From Nafulsella turpanensis ZLM-10 (lineage in GTDB: Bacteria; Bacteroidota; Bacteroidia; Cytophagales; Cyclobacteriaceae): 55,485 nucleotides of DNA. Positions 26,484-34,641 of the stretch are shown here, in pieces; the stretch's first letter is position 1, and each line of letters opens with the position of its first letter. The stretch spans positions 1 to 55,485 of the forward strand of contig NZ_ANNU01000012.1 in assembly GCF_000346615.1 (NCBI RefSeq), written 5' to 3'. The notes beneath the pieces were generated by a model. It saw only the letters and a program-made list of their open reading frames with translations, did not search any database and had not been told where the DNA came from. The translations under genes were made by a program, and so were the position numbers.

Positions 26484-27749
26484 TTACACTTCGCTCATCT
26501 CACTCTTTTTTCTGAACAATTCCCGGAATACCGGCCAGATTTGATGTACTTCATGAATATTCCGCATGGAGAAATTCGACTCACTTCTCAGCTCTTTATA
26601 AGCCTGCCACAGGTCACCTTCTCCCCCGCTGTTAATTTCGATATAGGCCATGTACTGTACTGCCGACAAAATTTCTCCCTGCAGGAGACGACGACAGTTT
26701 AATGCATCTTCCCGCGACCACACATCACCATCTGAAGCCTGACAGCAGTAGATATTCCAGCGCTCATCGTACCGCTCCCGCATAATCTTCTGCATTAGCT
26801 CCAGCGAAGGAGCCACCACCGTACCCCCACTTTCGCGGGAGTGAAAGAACTCCTCTTCATTTACTTCTTTGGCCTGGGTGTGGTGCCTGATAAATACCAG
26901 CTCCACCTCCTTATACTGCTTGGTGAGGAAAATATAGAGTAGGGTAAAGAAACGCTTGGCAATATCTTTTTCGTGCTGGCCCATAGAGGCCGATACGTCC
27001 ATGATGCAAAACATAACAGCCGAAGTAACAGGCGTAGGTACTCTTTCAAAATTGTTGTAGCGGAGGTCAACATCCTCGAAGAAAGGAATAGTCTTCGACT
27101 GTTTCACCACCTTCTCAATTTCCGCTTCCAGCGCCACTTTATCCTCATCATTTTTGCTGGCTACAAGCTTTGCCTGCAGCAACTTCAGCTTCTGCTCAAA
27201 AGCACCTTTTAAGGCCAGCTGCCGCCCCAGTGATTGCTGGAAACTGCTTTTAATGTTGAGACGGGATGGAACACTGTCTTTGGTATAGCCGGTCCGTTTC
27301 ATCTGGTAAGTAACCGTACTTTCCATATACTTCTTCACCATATTCGGCAGGGCCAGGTCATCGAAGAAATATTTCAGAAACTCCTCCCGCGAAAGCACAA
27401 CGGTAAATTCATCTTCTGTAACTTCGGGGCTGTTCGAGCCTTTTCCACGACCACCACCTCCCCCGCCACCTTCAGGCTTAGGAATCTTATCTCCTTCATT
27501 AAAGCGATCATTCCCGGGCTTCACAATCTGCTTTTTCCCTGATTGTCCGTCGTGCCGGAAGCTAGGCTCATCGATACCTTTTACCGGCACCTTTACCTTC
27601 CCCCCCGACTGGCTATCGGTAATACTTTCCTGGCTGATAATATCGGGAATGGCTTTTTTTATCTGGTCCTCGACTCTACGAAGAAACTTTTGCCGGTTAT
27701 TGGTTGACTTTCCTTTACTATTCTTTCTTCTGTCTATAATATTGCTCAT
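26484..27749 (-). CDS. yeaH: YeaH/YhbH family protein (DUF444) with von Willebrand A domain
   Basis: A 421-residue DUF444 protein. The N-terminal 110 residues are basic and low in complexity and hold a run of seven glycines (94-100), probably flexible. The C-terminal half is a von Willebrand factor A domain with the metal-binding MIDAS motif MDVSASMG (Asp251, Ser253, Ser255) and the later ASDGDVWS. DUF444 proteins are partners of the PrkA kinase and SpoVR in a conserved starvation-stress operon. It is preceded by prkA, from which it is separated by 119 bp containing a long inverted repeat, and followed by spoVR after 13 bp. Confidence 0.93.
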   Translation of the reverse strand: MSNIIDRRKNSKGKSTNNRQKFLRRVEDQIKKAIPDIISQESITDSQSGGKVKVPVKGIDEPSFRHDGQSGKKQIVKPGNDRFNEGDKIPKPEGGGGGGGRGKGSNSPEVTEDEFTVVLSREEFLKYFFDDLALPNMVKKYMESTVTYQMKRTGYTKDSVPSRLNIKSSFQQSLGRQLALKGAFEQKLKLLQAKLVASKNDEDKVALEAEIEKVVKQSKTIPFFEDVDLRYNNFERVPTPVTSAVMFCIMDVSASMGQHEKDIAKRFFTLLYIFLTKQYKEVELVFIRHHTQAKEVNEEEFFHSRESGGTVVAPSLELMQKIMRERYDERWNIYCCQASDGDVWSREDALNCRRLLQGEILSAVQYMAYIEINSGGEGDLWQAYKELRSESNFSMRNIHEVHQIWPVFRELFRKKSEMSEV

Positions 27750-27772
27750 ACAAAGAATTTTGAATGGTTGAT

Positions 27773-27860
27773 TGAGTGAATGATAGAATAGTGAAATCTG
27801 AAATTCATCTGGACAGGTTCCTGTCTTATTCCATCATTCACTCATTCTATCATTCATTCA
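27773..27860. repeat. Inverted repeat between prkA and yeaH
   Basis: Arms 27773-27789 and 27844-27860 are complementary over 17 bp with one wobble position. The loop contains a second, partly overlapping complement of the left arm (TCATTCACTCA, ending at 27844) and a small GACAGG/CCTGTC hairpin. Two exclusive pairings are therefore possible. There is no T run after it in the direction of transcription. Confidence 0.7.
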
Positions 27861-27868
27861 TTTCTTTT

Positions 27869-29797
27869 TTACGCCAGTGTTTTTCGCACCCGCATAAACC
27901 AGTCGACCAGTATCCTGATTTGCTTATCGGTATAGCCTCGCTGCTTCATTCGTTTGGTAAAATCCTGATGCTTTTTCTCGTCTTCTTCATTGGATTTGAC
28001 ATTGAAGGAAACAACCGGAAGGAGGTCTTCCGTATTGGTGAAGATTTTCTTTTCGATCACATTTTTAATCTTCTCATATGAATCCCAACGCGGATTTTTA
28101 CCTCCGTTATTGGCTTTATACCTGAGGGTAAAATTGGTGACCTCTGCCCGGAAATCTTTTGGATTGGCAATACCCGCAGGCTTTTCAATTTTCTCCAGCT
28201 CTTCATTCAGGATAGCCCGATCTAAAACCTCCCCTGAGTCCGGGTCGCGGTAATCATTATTCTGCATCCAGTGGTCGGCATAAATCACATATTTTTCAAA
28301 GATATTCTGCCCATAGGAGCCGTATGATTCGATATAAGCCTTTTGTATCTCGTCCGAGATAAACTCTGCATACTTATTCACCAGCAAAGACTTAATCAGG
28401 TTTAGGTATTTATTTTCTGTTTCTGGCGGCAGCATCATTTTAATCACCTCCTGTTCCAGTACATAAAGCAGGTGCACCGGGTTAGCAGCAATTTCTTCGC
28501 TATCGAAGTTGAAAACTTTGGACAGAATTTTAAATGCAAAGCGGGTGGAAATTCCCTGCATCCCTTCATTAATACCGGCCTCGTCGCGGTACTCCTGTAT
28601 AGACTTGGCATTGGGGTCAGTTTCTTTCAAGGTCTCTCCATTGTATACCCGCATTTTGGAGTAGATGCTGGAGTTCTCCGGCTCCTTCAGGCGTGACATC
28701 ACCGAAAATTCTGCCAGCAGCTCCAGCGTTTTAGGAGCGCAGGGGGCTTCGCTCAGGGAGCTTTCTTCAATTAGCTTCTCGTAAATTTTAATCTCTTCGC
28801 TTACCCGCAGGCAATAAGGCACCTGTACTTTATAAATACGGTCAAGGAAAGCTTCATTCTTTTTGTCGTTTGTAAATTTGGCCCATTCCGACTCATTGGA
28901 GTGCGCCAGAATTATTCCATCGAAAGGGATCGCACCAATCGGCTCTGTTCCTTTGTAGTTCTTTTCCTGGGTAGCCGTGAGCAGCGGGTTCAGCACCTTT
29001 ATGGGCGCTTTAAACATCTCTACAAATTCCAGCACGCCCTGGTTTGCGAGGCACAAGCCCCCTGTATAGGAGTAAGCATCGGGGTCGCTCTGCTGGAACT
29101 CGGCCAGTTTTCGAATATCGACCTTTCCCACAAGGGTAGAAATATCCTGGTTATTCTCATCGCCCGGCTCCGTTTTGGCAACCGCAATCTGGTCCTGTAT
29201 GGAAGGGAATAGTTTCACCACTTTAAATCGGTTAACATCTCCGTCGAACTCTCGTAAGCGCTTAGAAGCCCAGGGGCTCATGCAAATAGGTATATAGCGA
29301 ACAGGGATGTTATACTCTTCCTCCAGCTCCTTTTTATAATCAGCAAATAAGCCCAGCGGGCTTTCATAAACCGGACTAATCTGGTCTCCTGCTTTAAGCA
29401 CATAAATAGGATTTTGCTGAATGAGGTGCTTGATTTTTTCAGCTAAGGAGCTTTTGCCTCCACCTACAGGTCCCATCAGGTAAAGGATTTGTTTTTTCTC
29501 CTCCAGCCCCTGGGCAGAATGTCTGAAGTAAGAAACAATCTGCTCAATTGTACTTTCCATGCCATAGAAGTCTTTAAAGGCAGGGTATACTTTTATCTTT
29601 TTATTGGAAAAGATTCTGCTTAGAACAGGATCTTCCCTGGTGTCAATAAAATTCGGTTCCCCTATTGCCTGCAGTATCCGTTCCGCAGGTTTGGCATAAG
29701 CCTGCTGGTTTTTTTTGCATTCCTCCAGGTATTCCGAAACCGTCATTTCATTGGTGGAAGCACTGTAATTCGTTTTAATTTTGTCAAGGATGCTCAT
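27869..29797 (-). CDS. prkA: PrkA family serine protein kinase / AAA ATPase
   Basis: A 642-residue PrkA (YeaG in E. coli). The N-terminal AAA-type ATPase part has the P-loop GPVGGGKSSL at 109-118. The segments AHSNESEWAKF, YRDEAGINEGMQGISTRFAF and the C-terminal kinase-like part match the PrkA family over its whole length. PrkA is described as a serine kinase, and the family is induced under nitrogen or carbon starvation in enterobacteria. It is the first gene of prkA-yeaH-spoVR. The 632-bp region upstream shows no clear consensus promoter, so control by an alternative sigma factor is possible. Confidence 0.94.
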   Translation of the reverse strand: MSILDKIKTNYSASTNEMTVSEYLEECKKNQQAYAKPAERILQAIGEPNFIDTREDPVLSRIFSNKKIKVYPAFKDFYGMESTIEQIVSYFRHSAQGLEEKKQILYLMGPVGGGKSSLAEKIKHLIQQNPIYVLKAGDQISPVYESPLGLFADYKKELEEEYNIPVRYIPICMSPWASKRLREFDGDVNRFKVVKLFPSIQDQIAVAKTEPGDENNQDISTLVGKVDIRKLAEFQQSDPDAYSYTGGLCLANQGVLEFVEMFKAPIKVLNPLLTATQEKNYKGTEPIGAIPFDGIILAHSNESEWAKFTNDKKNEAFLDRIYKVQVPYCLRVSEEIKIYEKLIEESSLSEAPCAPKTLELLAEFSVMSRLKEPENSSIYSKMRVYNGETLKETDPNAKSIQEYRDEAGINEGMQGISTRFAFKILSKVFNFDSEEIAANPVHLLYVLEQEVIKMMLPPETENKYLNLIKSLLVNKYAEFISDEIQKAYIESYGSYGQNIFEKYVIYADHWMQNNDYRDPDSGEVLDRAILNEELEKIEKPAGIANPKDFRAEVTNFTLRYKANNGGKNPRWDSYEKIKNVIEKKIFTNTEDLLPVVSFNVKSNEEDEKKHQDFTKRMKQRGYTDKQIRILVDWFMRVRKTLA

Positions 29798-30429
29798 AAG
29801 CTATTTTTTGTTTTGATTTAGCCCTCCTTATGGTCAGGTGATTCTTTATTTCTGCACGAAAAGAGGAACTACACTTCAACTACTTAATTTTGTTTTTATG
29901 ACTAAATACCATATTTACACTTATTTAAATCTACTAAATAGATTGTTAAAATCCGTATAATCAACGTTTAACCATATAATATTTTTGCCCCGTTTCTTCA
30001 GTAACAGGAAGCTGTTCCATAAAATTCCTTTCAGAAATCTTTCAACGGTCAGGACATGTAATAACAGAAGCTAATGTTTCCTTCTTTCTTTACCGAAAAG
30101 AATAAAAATGACTTGTAAAAGCGCTGAAATCATCTAAAAACAGGTCTTTTTCAAAGCTTAAAGAACATCCTGCCAAAAATTTTCCCCTCTGATTTTTTTA
30201 ACATTTTTTTTCTCTCACGTAGGGAATACAAGTTACACAGACAAATTTCCGGCACCCCCTGCGGATAAAAAAAGCAGCAGCCATCAAGCTTTGAGTAGAA
30301 AAGTCAAAAGGAGCCACACAGAACCTGTTCTTCACAAATTCCCCTCCTGCCATAACTTTTCCTGCTTATTTAGTCTTTAAAGAGTAGCGCAAGAGGATTT
30401 CCTCTTTTTTCACCAATAAAATTATAGAC
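29798..30429. other. Long AT-rich intergenic region upstream of prkA and a sulfotransferase gene
   Basis: 632 bp, the longest non-coding stretch in the window, between the divergent prkA and sulfotransferase genes. All frames are full of stops. A small palindrome (AATCTA, 5 nt, TAGATT at 29928-29944) and a short hairpin with T run (AAGAGG, ATTT, CCTCTT at 30391-30410, just before the sulfotransferase) are the only structures seen. No match to TAnnTTTG was found on either strand. Confidence 0.5.
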
Positions 30430-31326
30430 ATGAAAATTCTGCAGGGCGGTGTTCCTAAGTGCGGAAACTTTTGGCTTTACCAGATTATTCAGCAGGTTTT
30501 AAAAAGGAGTGGTCGCGATGCTCCAAGCTTTATAGAAAAGCAGCCAATCTTTTCTTTAGCAAAAGAGTGGGATTTAAATTTTCCTGAACAGGCACGGATA
30601 GATGTCCTTGAAATTACAGACTTGCAGGATCGATATCGTATCAGCAGCGTCTTTAATATGCCTATTGATAGCATTGAAGACTATGTGGCAAAAACAAGGC
30701 ACGTTTGGACACATTCACCGGTATGCAAAAGGAGTGGTGAGGTTTTTAGTTTATTCGATAAGAAGGTTTATATAATCCGTGACCCGCGGGACAGGGCTCT
30801 TTCAGCAGCTAAATACTACTGCTCTCCTTATATGCTGAAGTACTTTCCGCAGGAAGAAACTGAGCCACAGCGTTTTTTAGAAAAGAACTTCGATAAGCTC
30901 ATGCAGGAATGGGTATGGCACGTGTGGGACCATCTTCGCCTGGCAAAGGGGCACAATATACACATTACCTTTTTCGAAGGCTTTAAAATGGATTTCCCCC
31001 AGGAGCTGGAAAGGCTGCTAAACTACCTTTGCATAGAATTAAGTGAAGCACAAAAGAAAGAACTGGAAGAAGCTGTAAGCTTTAAAACCCTCCAGAAAAA
31101 GAACCCGAAACACCTTAGAAAGGGCAGCTCAGGTTATTGGATGGAACAATTAAGCGACGAGCAACTGGAAAAAGCCAATATTATCGCCGGCCCTCTGCTC
31201 CGTTACCTTCATTATCCTGAAGATCGAAACCAGCCAATGGGTTTTTCATACCCATCGCAAAAGGAGGATTTTGAAAAGCTCAGGCAGGAGATTATCCAAT
31301 CTCAGCAGTTGCTGTACCAGGAGTAG
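30430..31326 (+). CDS. Sulfotransferase domain protein
   Basis: A 298-residue P-loop sulfotransferase. The 5'-phosphosulfate-binding loop is GVPKCGNFWLYQII (residues about 7-20) and the 3'-phosphate-binding segment is YIIRDPRDRALSAAKYY (about 114-130), both diagnostic of PAPS-dependent cytosolic-type sulfotransferases. A later RKGSSGYW resembles the PAPS-contacting RKG motif near the C-terminus. The acceptor may be a lipid, glycan or small molecule. No PAPS synthesis gene or glycosyltransferase is nearby, so there is no context for the substrate. It stands alone with an unusually long AT-rich region before it, and its stop is 4 bp from the convergent DinB-like gene. Confidence 0.88.
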   Translation: MKILQGGVPKCGNFWLYQIIQQVLKRSGRDAPSFIEKQPIFSLAKEWDLNFPEQARIDVLEITDLQDRYRISSVFNMPIDSIEDYVAKTRHVWTHSPVCKRSGEVFSLFDKKVYIIRDPRDRALSAAKYYCSPYMLKYFPQEETEPQRFLEKNFDKLMQEWVWHVWDHLRLAKGHNIHITFFEGFKMDFPQELERLLNYLCIELSEAQKKELEEAVSFKTLQKKNPKHLRKGSSGYWMEQLSDEQLEKANIIAGPLLRYLHYPEDRNQPMGFSYPSQKEDFEKLRQEIIQSQQLLYQE

Positions 31327-31330
31327 AAGT

Positions 31331-31804
31331 TTACCACACTCCCAATTGACGACCGATGGCTTTTACCTGGCCTATGGTGTAGGCATTATGGTGAAAAGTC
31401 GTCATAGCTGCCCATGAGAGGGTTTTACCATTCCCATACACTTTGTGCAAATCAGTTTCCCGATCTTCCACTATCGCAATCATTCTTGACACATCTTTCT
31501 CGAAACGGGCAATGCCCTCTTTCCATTGCTGCTCACTTTCGGGCACAGGATTATCGGGCCAGTAAGCACCGGGCCATACCTCCTGCTCATTTTCCGGATC
31601 TTCCATAAACCGAAGAAGCACCCTTTGCCGATGGCGCATATGCTCCAGCAGGCTCCAGGCAGAAAAAGGCAGCCCATCGAGCACAATACCAGTTTTATCG
31701 AAATGAAATTCCCTCAGTAAAATTACTACCGGCGCAAAACCACCTCTTAACAGTTCCACTAAATGCTCCCTGTGCAATTGTTCAGTATCCTGATTGCTAA
31801 TCAT
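31331..31804 (-). CDS. DinB-like four-helix protein with altered metal site
   Basis: A 157-residue DinB/YfiT-type protein. The first conserved His is H55 in WSLLEHMRHRQ. The second region is TTFHHNAYTIGQV, with His138-His139. The family normally has HxxxHxGQ here; the third metal-binding His is Thr143 in this protein, so the usual His3 metal site looks incomplete. The segment PFSAWSLLEHMRHRQ and the overall length fit the DinB superfamily, many of whose members are thiol- or stress-related. His138 might replace the missing ligand. It is a single gene, convergent with the sulfotransferase gene. Confidence 0.82.
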   Translation of the reverse strand: MISNQDTEQLHREHLVELLRGGFAPVVILLREFHFDKTGIVLDGLPFSAWSLLEHMRHRQRVLLRFMEDPENEQEVWPGAYWPDNPVPESEQQWKEGIARFEKDVSRMIAIVEDRETDLHKVYGNGKTLSWAAMTTFHHNAYTIGQVKAIGRQLGVW

Positions 31805-31914
31805 TTTTTATTTTTCTTATCCCTGTTTCTTTCATTTTATAAAAGCAGCAGCCTCTCCTTTTTGTTTGTAAAGATTAATCCGTGACTTCCTTTAGGCATC
31901 AAAACCTCTTTCTC

Positions 31915-31945
31915 TTTGCCTCTCCTATAATTCCCCTTATCTTTG
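31915..31945 (+). promoter_or_regulatory. Promoter of the ClC channel gene
   Basis: TTTG at 31915-31918, 19 bp, TATCTTTG at 31938-31945: a full Bacteroidota consensus. Transcription would start near 31952, which excludes an upstream GTG (31882) and supports the ATG at 31966. Confidence 0.7.
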
Positions 31946-31965
31946 CGGCTTCGAAAAAAAATTTC

Positions 31966-33240
31966 ATGAAGGAATATAAGCAAAAAAGACAGTACCTCGA
32001 GATTAGAAACAGGGTGTACGAAAAACTGGAGCTCAATCCGTTTGTTTTAAGCCGGCAGTTTCTGTTCTGGGTAATCATCGGACTTATTGGCGGTGCAATT
32101 GCGGCTGTTTACTGGATAGCTCTTGAATATGTTCTGCATTTTAGTATGCTTCTGTCTGGCTGGGTTTTAATCCCCCTGATGACAGGAGCCGGCCTCCTGG
32201 TAGGGCTAATTATCCACTGGATTGGCGACCCGGGCGAGATGGACCTGATTGTAAACAACATCCGGTTCAAAGGCGGGCGGTTAGATCCAAAGAATAACCC
32301 ATCCATGCTGCTCTCTTCCTTTGTTGGGATTGCAGCCGGGAGTAGTATTGGCCCGGAGGCACCCCTGGTACAGGTGACAGGCTCTACCGGCACCTGGCTA
32401 GCCCGTAAACTGCGGTTAAAAGGAGAAGACCTACGCTCCCTCACCATTGCCGGCATGGCGTCCGGCTTTACCGCTCTGTTTGGCGCCCCACTAGGCTCGG
32501 GCTTTTTTGCGCTTGAAATTCTGCATCATCGCCATATGGTAGAGTTTTACCAGGCTCTAATTCCGGCCTTTGTTTCAAGCTGTGCGGCTTACCTGATATT
32601 TGTGTTACTAACGCAAATCGGCTATGAACCCACCTGGCTGTTCCAGGAATATATTTATACAGGCCCTTCAGACTTTCTTTGGGCAGCCGGTGCCGGCGTG
32701 ATTGGCGCGGCGGCAGGTTGGCTGTTTATCATCTTTTTCCGCTTCTCTAAAAGCCAGTTTTCAAGGGTTAAAAAAATCTATATTAAAACTACTCTTGGGG
32801 GGCTTATTATGGGAGTGGTATTTACTTTTTTACCTATTACCCGTTTTTTTGGCCATTATAGTATAAATGAGCTCATCAATACCGAATTTACCATTGGAAT
32901 GCTGGTGCTCATTTTCCTCCTTAAAATTGTGGTAACAGCGGTTTCGGCCACAGCAGGATGGCGAGGAGGATTTATTATTCCGCTCTTCTTTATTGGCGCC
33001 ACCCTGGGCCAGCTGGTGGTAAATATTTTCCCTGAACTAAATGCCGGCCTTATAATGATTAGCTGCATGGCAGCCGTAAATGCCTGTGTTACCAGAACCC
33101 CCATCAGCACCATTATTCTGCTCACCACCATGACTGGATTCCACGGTACCATTCCAATCATGTTCGCTAGTTTAAGTGGCTTTTTTCTGGCGCCAAAAAC
33201 TCCTCTAATAGCTTCACAACTGAGACAAGAAAAGCATTAA
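31966..33240 (+). CDS. ClC family chloride channel/antiporter
   Basis: A 424-residue voltage-gated ClC-type protein with about ten hydrophobic helices. The start is the ATG at 31966, because the promoter lies just upstream and an in-frame GTG at 31882 falls before that promoter. The selectivity-filter region is GSSIGPEAPLVQ (residues 125-136); Glu131 is at the position of the gating glutamate (GxEGP in CLC-ec1). The second anion-contact motif is GWRGGFIIP. No CBS domains follow the membrane part. It moves chloride or another small anion such as fluoride or nitrate; transporter or channel type cannot be decided. It is followed by a hairpin shared with the convergent gene. Confidence 0.9.
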   Translation: MKEYKQKRQYLEIRNRVYEKLELNPFVLSRQFLFWVIIGLIGGAIAAVYWIALEYVLHFSMLLSGWVLIPLMTGAGLLVGLIIHWIGDPGEMDLIVNNIRFKGGRLDPKNNPSMLLSSFVGIAAGSSIGPEAPLVQVTGSTGTWLARKLRLKGEDLRSLTIAGMASGFTALFGAPLGSGFFALEILHHRHMVEFYQALIPAFVSSCAAYLIFVLLTQIGYEPTWLFQEYIYTGPSDFLWAAGAGVIGAAAGWLFIIFFRFSKSQFSRVKKIYIKTTLGGLIMGVVFTFLPITRFFGHYSINELINTEFTIGMLVLIFLLKIVVTAVSATAGWRGGFIIPLFFIGATLGQLVVNIFPELNAGLIMISCMAAVNACVTRTPISTIILLTTMTGFHGTIPIMFASLSGFFLAPKTPLIASQLRQEKH

Positions 33241-33285
33241 CAGGCTACCAAGTGGATGTTAAGGTTCTCATACAGGACCCCTTAC

Positions 33286-33325
33286 AAAAAAAGAGGCTGC
33301 CCCAGGATTTCTCCGGGGCAGCTTC
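33286..33325 (-). terminator. Terminator of the small secreted protein gene
   Basis: The minus-strand 11-bp stem GAAGCTGCCCC/GGGGCAGCCTC (one mispair) is followed by a run of T. It lies between convergent genes and may also stop transcripts from the ClC gene. Confidence 0.8.
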
Positions 33326-33369
33326 AATTATCTGTAATTTATAAAGAGGATTTTTAGCCTTTATGGGCT

Positions 33370-33729
33370 TTATTTTTTTGAATAGTAGTAATGCTGATTA
33401 TCGATACTCAGTAAAAATTCGCTTTTCTTTAACCAGGCCTTAAGTTCTTCGCTCTGCTGCATTTCTTCTTTAGTATAACTGCCACTAAAGAGCAGTTCAT
33501 CTGAATGATTGTAGATGTTGATGACAATACGGTCGTTAAACATAAATGGCGAAGAAAAATCAAAATCAAATTCGCCATCGTTCACCGGCTCTGTTACTTT
33601 GGCTTTATGAGAGCTGGTGTCAGCATCAATGTGGTCTAAAGCGCCAGCCTGGGCGGAAGGCACACCTCCAAAAAGAAGGAGGGCTGAAAAAATAAGACCA
33701 AGTCCGAGGGTGTTGCGAAGGGTTTTCAT
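33370..33729 (-). CDS. Small secreted protein of unknown function
   Basis: A 119-residue protein counted from the ATG at 33729. That Met begins a clear Sec signal peptide (MKTLRNTLGLGL, hydrophobic core, cleavage after PSAQA, about residue 28), whereas the frame extends 48 residues upstream with no family features. The mature part is about 91 residues, acidic at first (DGEFDFDFSS), then with probable beta-strands (RIVINIYN, ELLFSGSY) and a Lys/Tyr-rich end. I do not recognise a family. The start is preceded by an AT-rich leader. It is convergent with the ClC gene and has its own terminator. Confidence 0.7.
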   Translation of the reverse strand: MKTLRNTLGLGLIFSALLLFGGVPSAQAGALDHIDADTSSHKAKVTEPVNDGEFDFDFSSPFMFNDRIVINIYNHSDELLFSGSYTKEEMQQSEELKAWLKKSEFLLSIDNQHYYYSKK

Positions 33730-34230
33730 AATCTTTGTAATTAAATGATGATGTTTGATTATAGTGTGTTCTAATTGTGTGCCAAAATAAAAATAGGCCC
33801 TGAGTGCATTTAAATCCATTTTACCTTTTCTAAAAGTGTCCGTTTTCGAACATTGGTGTCCGGGCTCGCACAACCTGGATTTTCATTTTTAAACTTCTTC
33901 TATTAAGAAGCTAAAGTAAATATCCTGTTGTAAGTATAGGACGCCCAAAACAGCGAATTGATACAGCCATAAAGCCAGAATTTCCTGATATTTTGATATA
34001 CGGTAATAAAGTTGAGGGAGCGGTTGTAATGAGGGAAGGAGAAAATAATTTACTGCTCTATTCCCTGCCACTACATAAAACCGCTTTTTCCGGTAAAACA
34101 ATGCAGCTATGGCCTTAAAACTTTGAACTAAATTTTGATTTTCGTTGCTTAATAATTAATATTGAAGCTATTTTTGTTTAATTACTTAATTTAAACTTTA
34201 AACAGAGCAAACCAAACTCCGCATTTTTCT
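33730..34230. other. Divergent intergenic region before the pterin genes
   Basis: 501 bp. It holds the upstream region of the small secreted protein gene and the PTPS promoter (34145-34176). A 70-residue open frame on the minus strand (33889-34101) has no signal, motif or coding context and is probably chance. Nothing else was seen. Confidence 0.5.
34145..34176 (+). promoter_or_regulatory. Candidate promoter of the PTPS-folE operon
   Basis: TTG at 34145-34147, a 21-bp spacer and TATTTTTG at 34169-34176 match the Bacteroidota promoter. The leader to the PTPS start would be about 48 nt. Confidence 0.55.
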
Positions 34231-34641
34231 ATGAGAGTAGCCGTAATCAGACAGGAACATTTTAATGCTGCCCATCGCCTGCATAATCCGGATTGGTCCG
34301 ACGAAAAAAACTCCGCTGTTTTCGGCAAGTGCAATAATCCCCACTTCCATGGCCATAATTACAACCTTAAAGTGGGGTTAACAGGAGAAGTTGATCCTTC
34401 AACTGGCTATGTGTATGACATGAAAAAGCTCAGCGACCTGATAAAAGAGTTTATTTTAGATAGATTTGATCATAAGAATTTAAACCTCGACACCCATGAA
34501 TTTAAAAACCTCAACCCCACCGCAGAAAACATTGCAGTGGTTGTTTGGAATATTTTAAGGGAAAAAATCGATCCTCAATACGATCTAAAGATTACACTTT
34601 ATGAAACAGAAAGAAACATTGTTGAATACCCCGCAGATTAA
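34231..34641 (+). CDS. 6-pyruvoyl-tetrahydropterin synthase family protein (Cys-x5-HGH type)
   Basis: A 136-residue T-fold enzyme. The zinc ligands are His15 (FNAAHRL) and His40/His42 (HFHGHNY), and the catalytic cysteine is Cys34 in GKCNNPHFHGH. The spacing Cys-x5-His-Gly-His is that of true pyruvoyl-tetrahydropterin synthases (mammalian PTPS has CNNPNGHGH), while QueD of queuosine synthesis has Cys-x3-His-Gly-His. PTPS converts dihydroneopterin triphosphate, the product of FolE, into 6-pyruvoyl-tetrahydropterin. The folE gene overlaps its end by 41 bp, so the pair probably acts in one pterin pathway. Residues 95-136 include TAENIAVVVW and LYETERN (Glu of the pterin anchor). Confidence 0.92.
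   Translation: MRVAVIRQEHFNAAHRLHNPDWSDEKNSAVFGKCNNPHFHGHNYNLKVGLTGEVDPSTGYVYDMKKLSDLIKEFILDRFDHKNLNLDTHEFKNLNPTAENIAVVVWNILREKIDPQYDLKITLYETERNIVEYPAD

Noticed and set aside
31882-31965. Upstream GTG start adding 28 residues to the ClC protein
   Set aside because: It lies before a full consensus promoter (31915-31945), and the added residues look unlike a ClC N-terminus.
33889-34101. A 70-residue minus-strand open frame in the gap before the PTPS gene
   Set aside because: No family, no promoter and AT-rich sequence; a chance frame is more likely.
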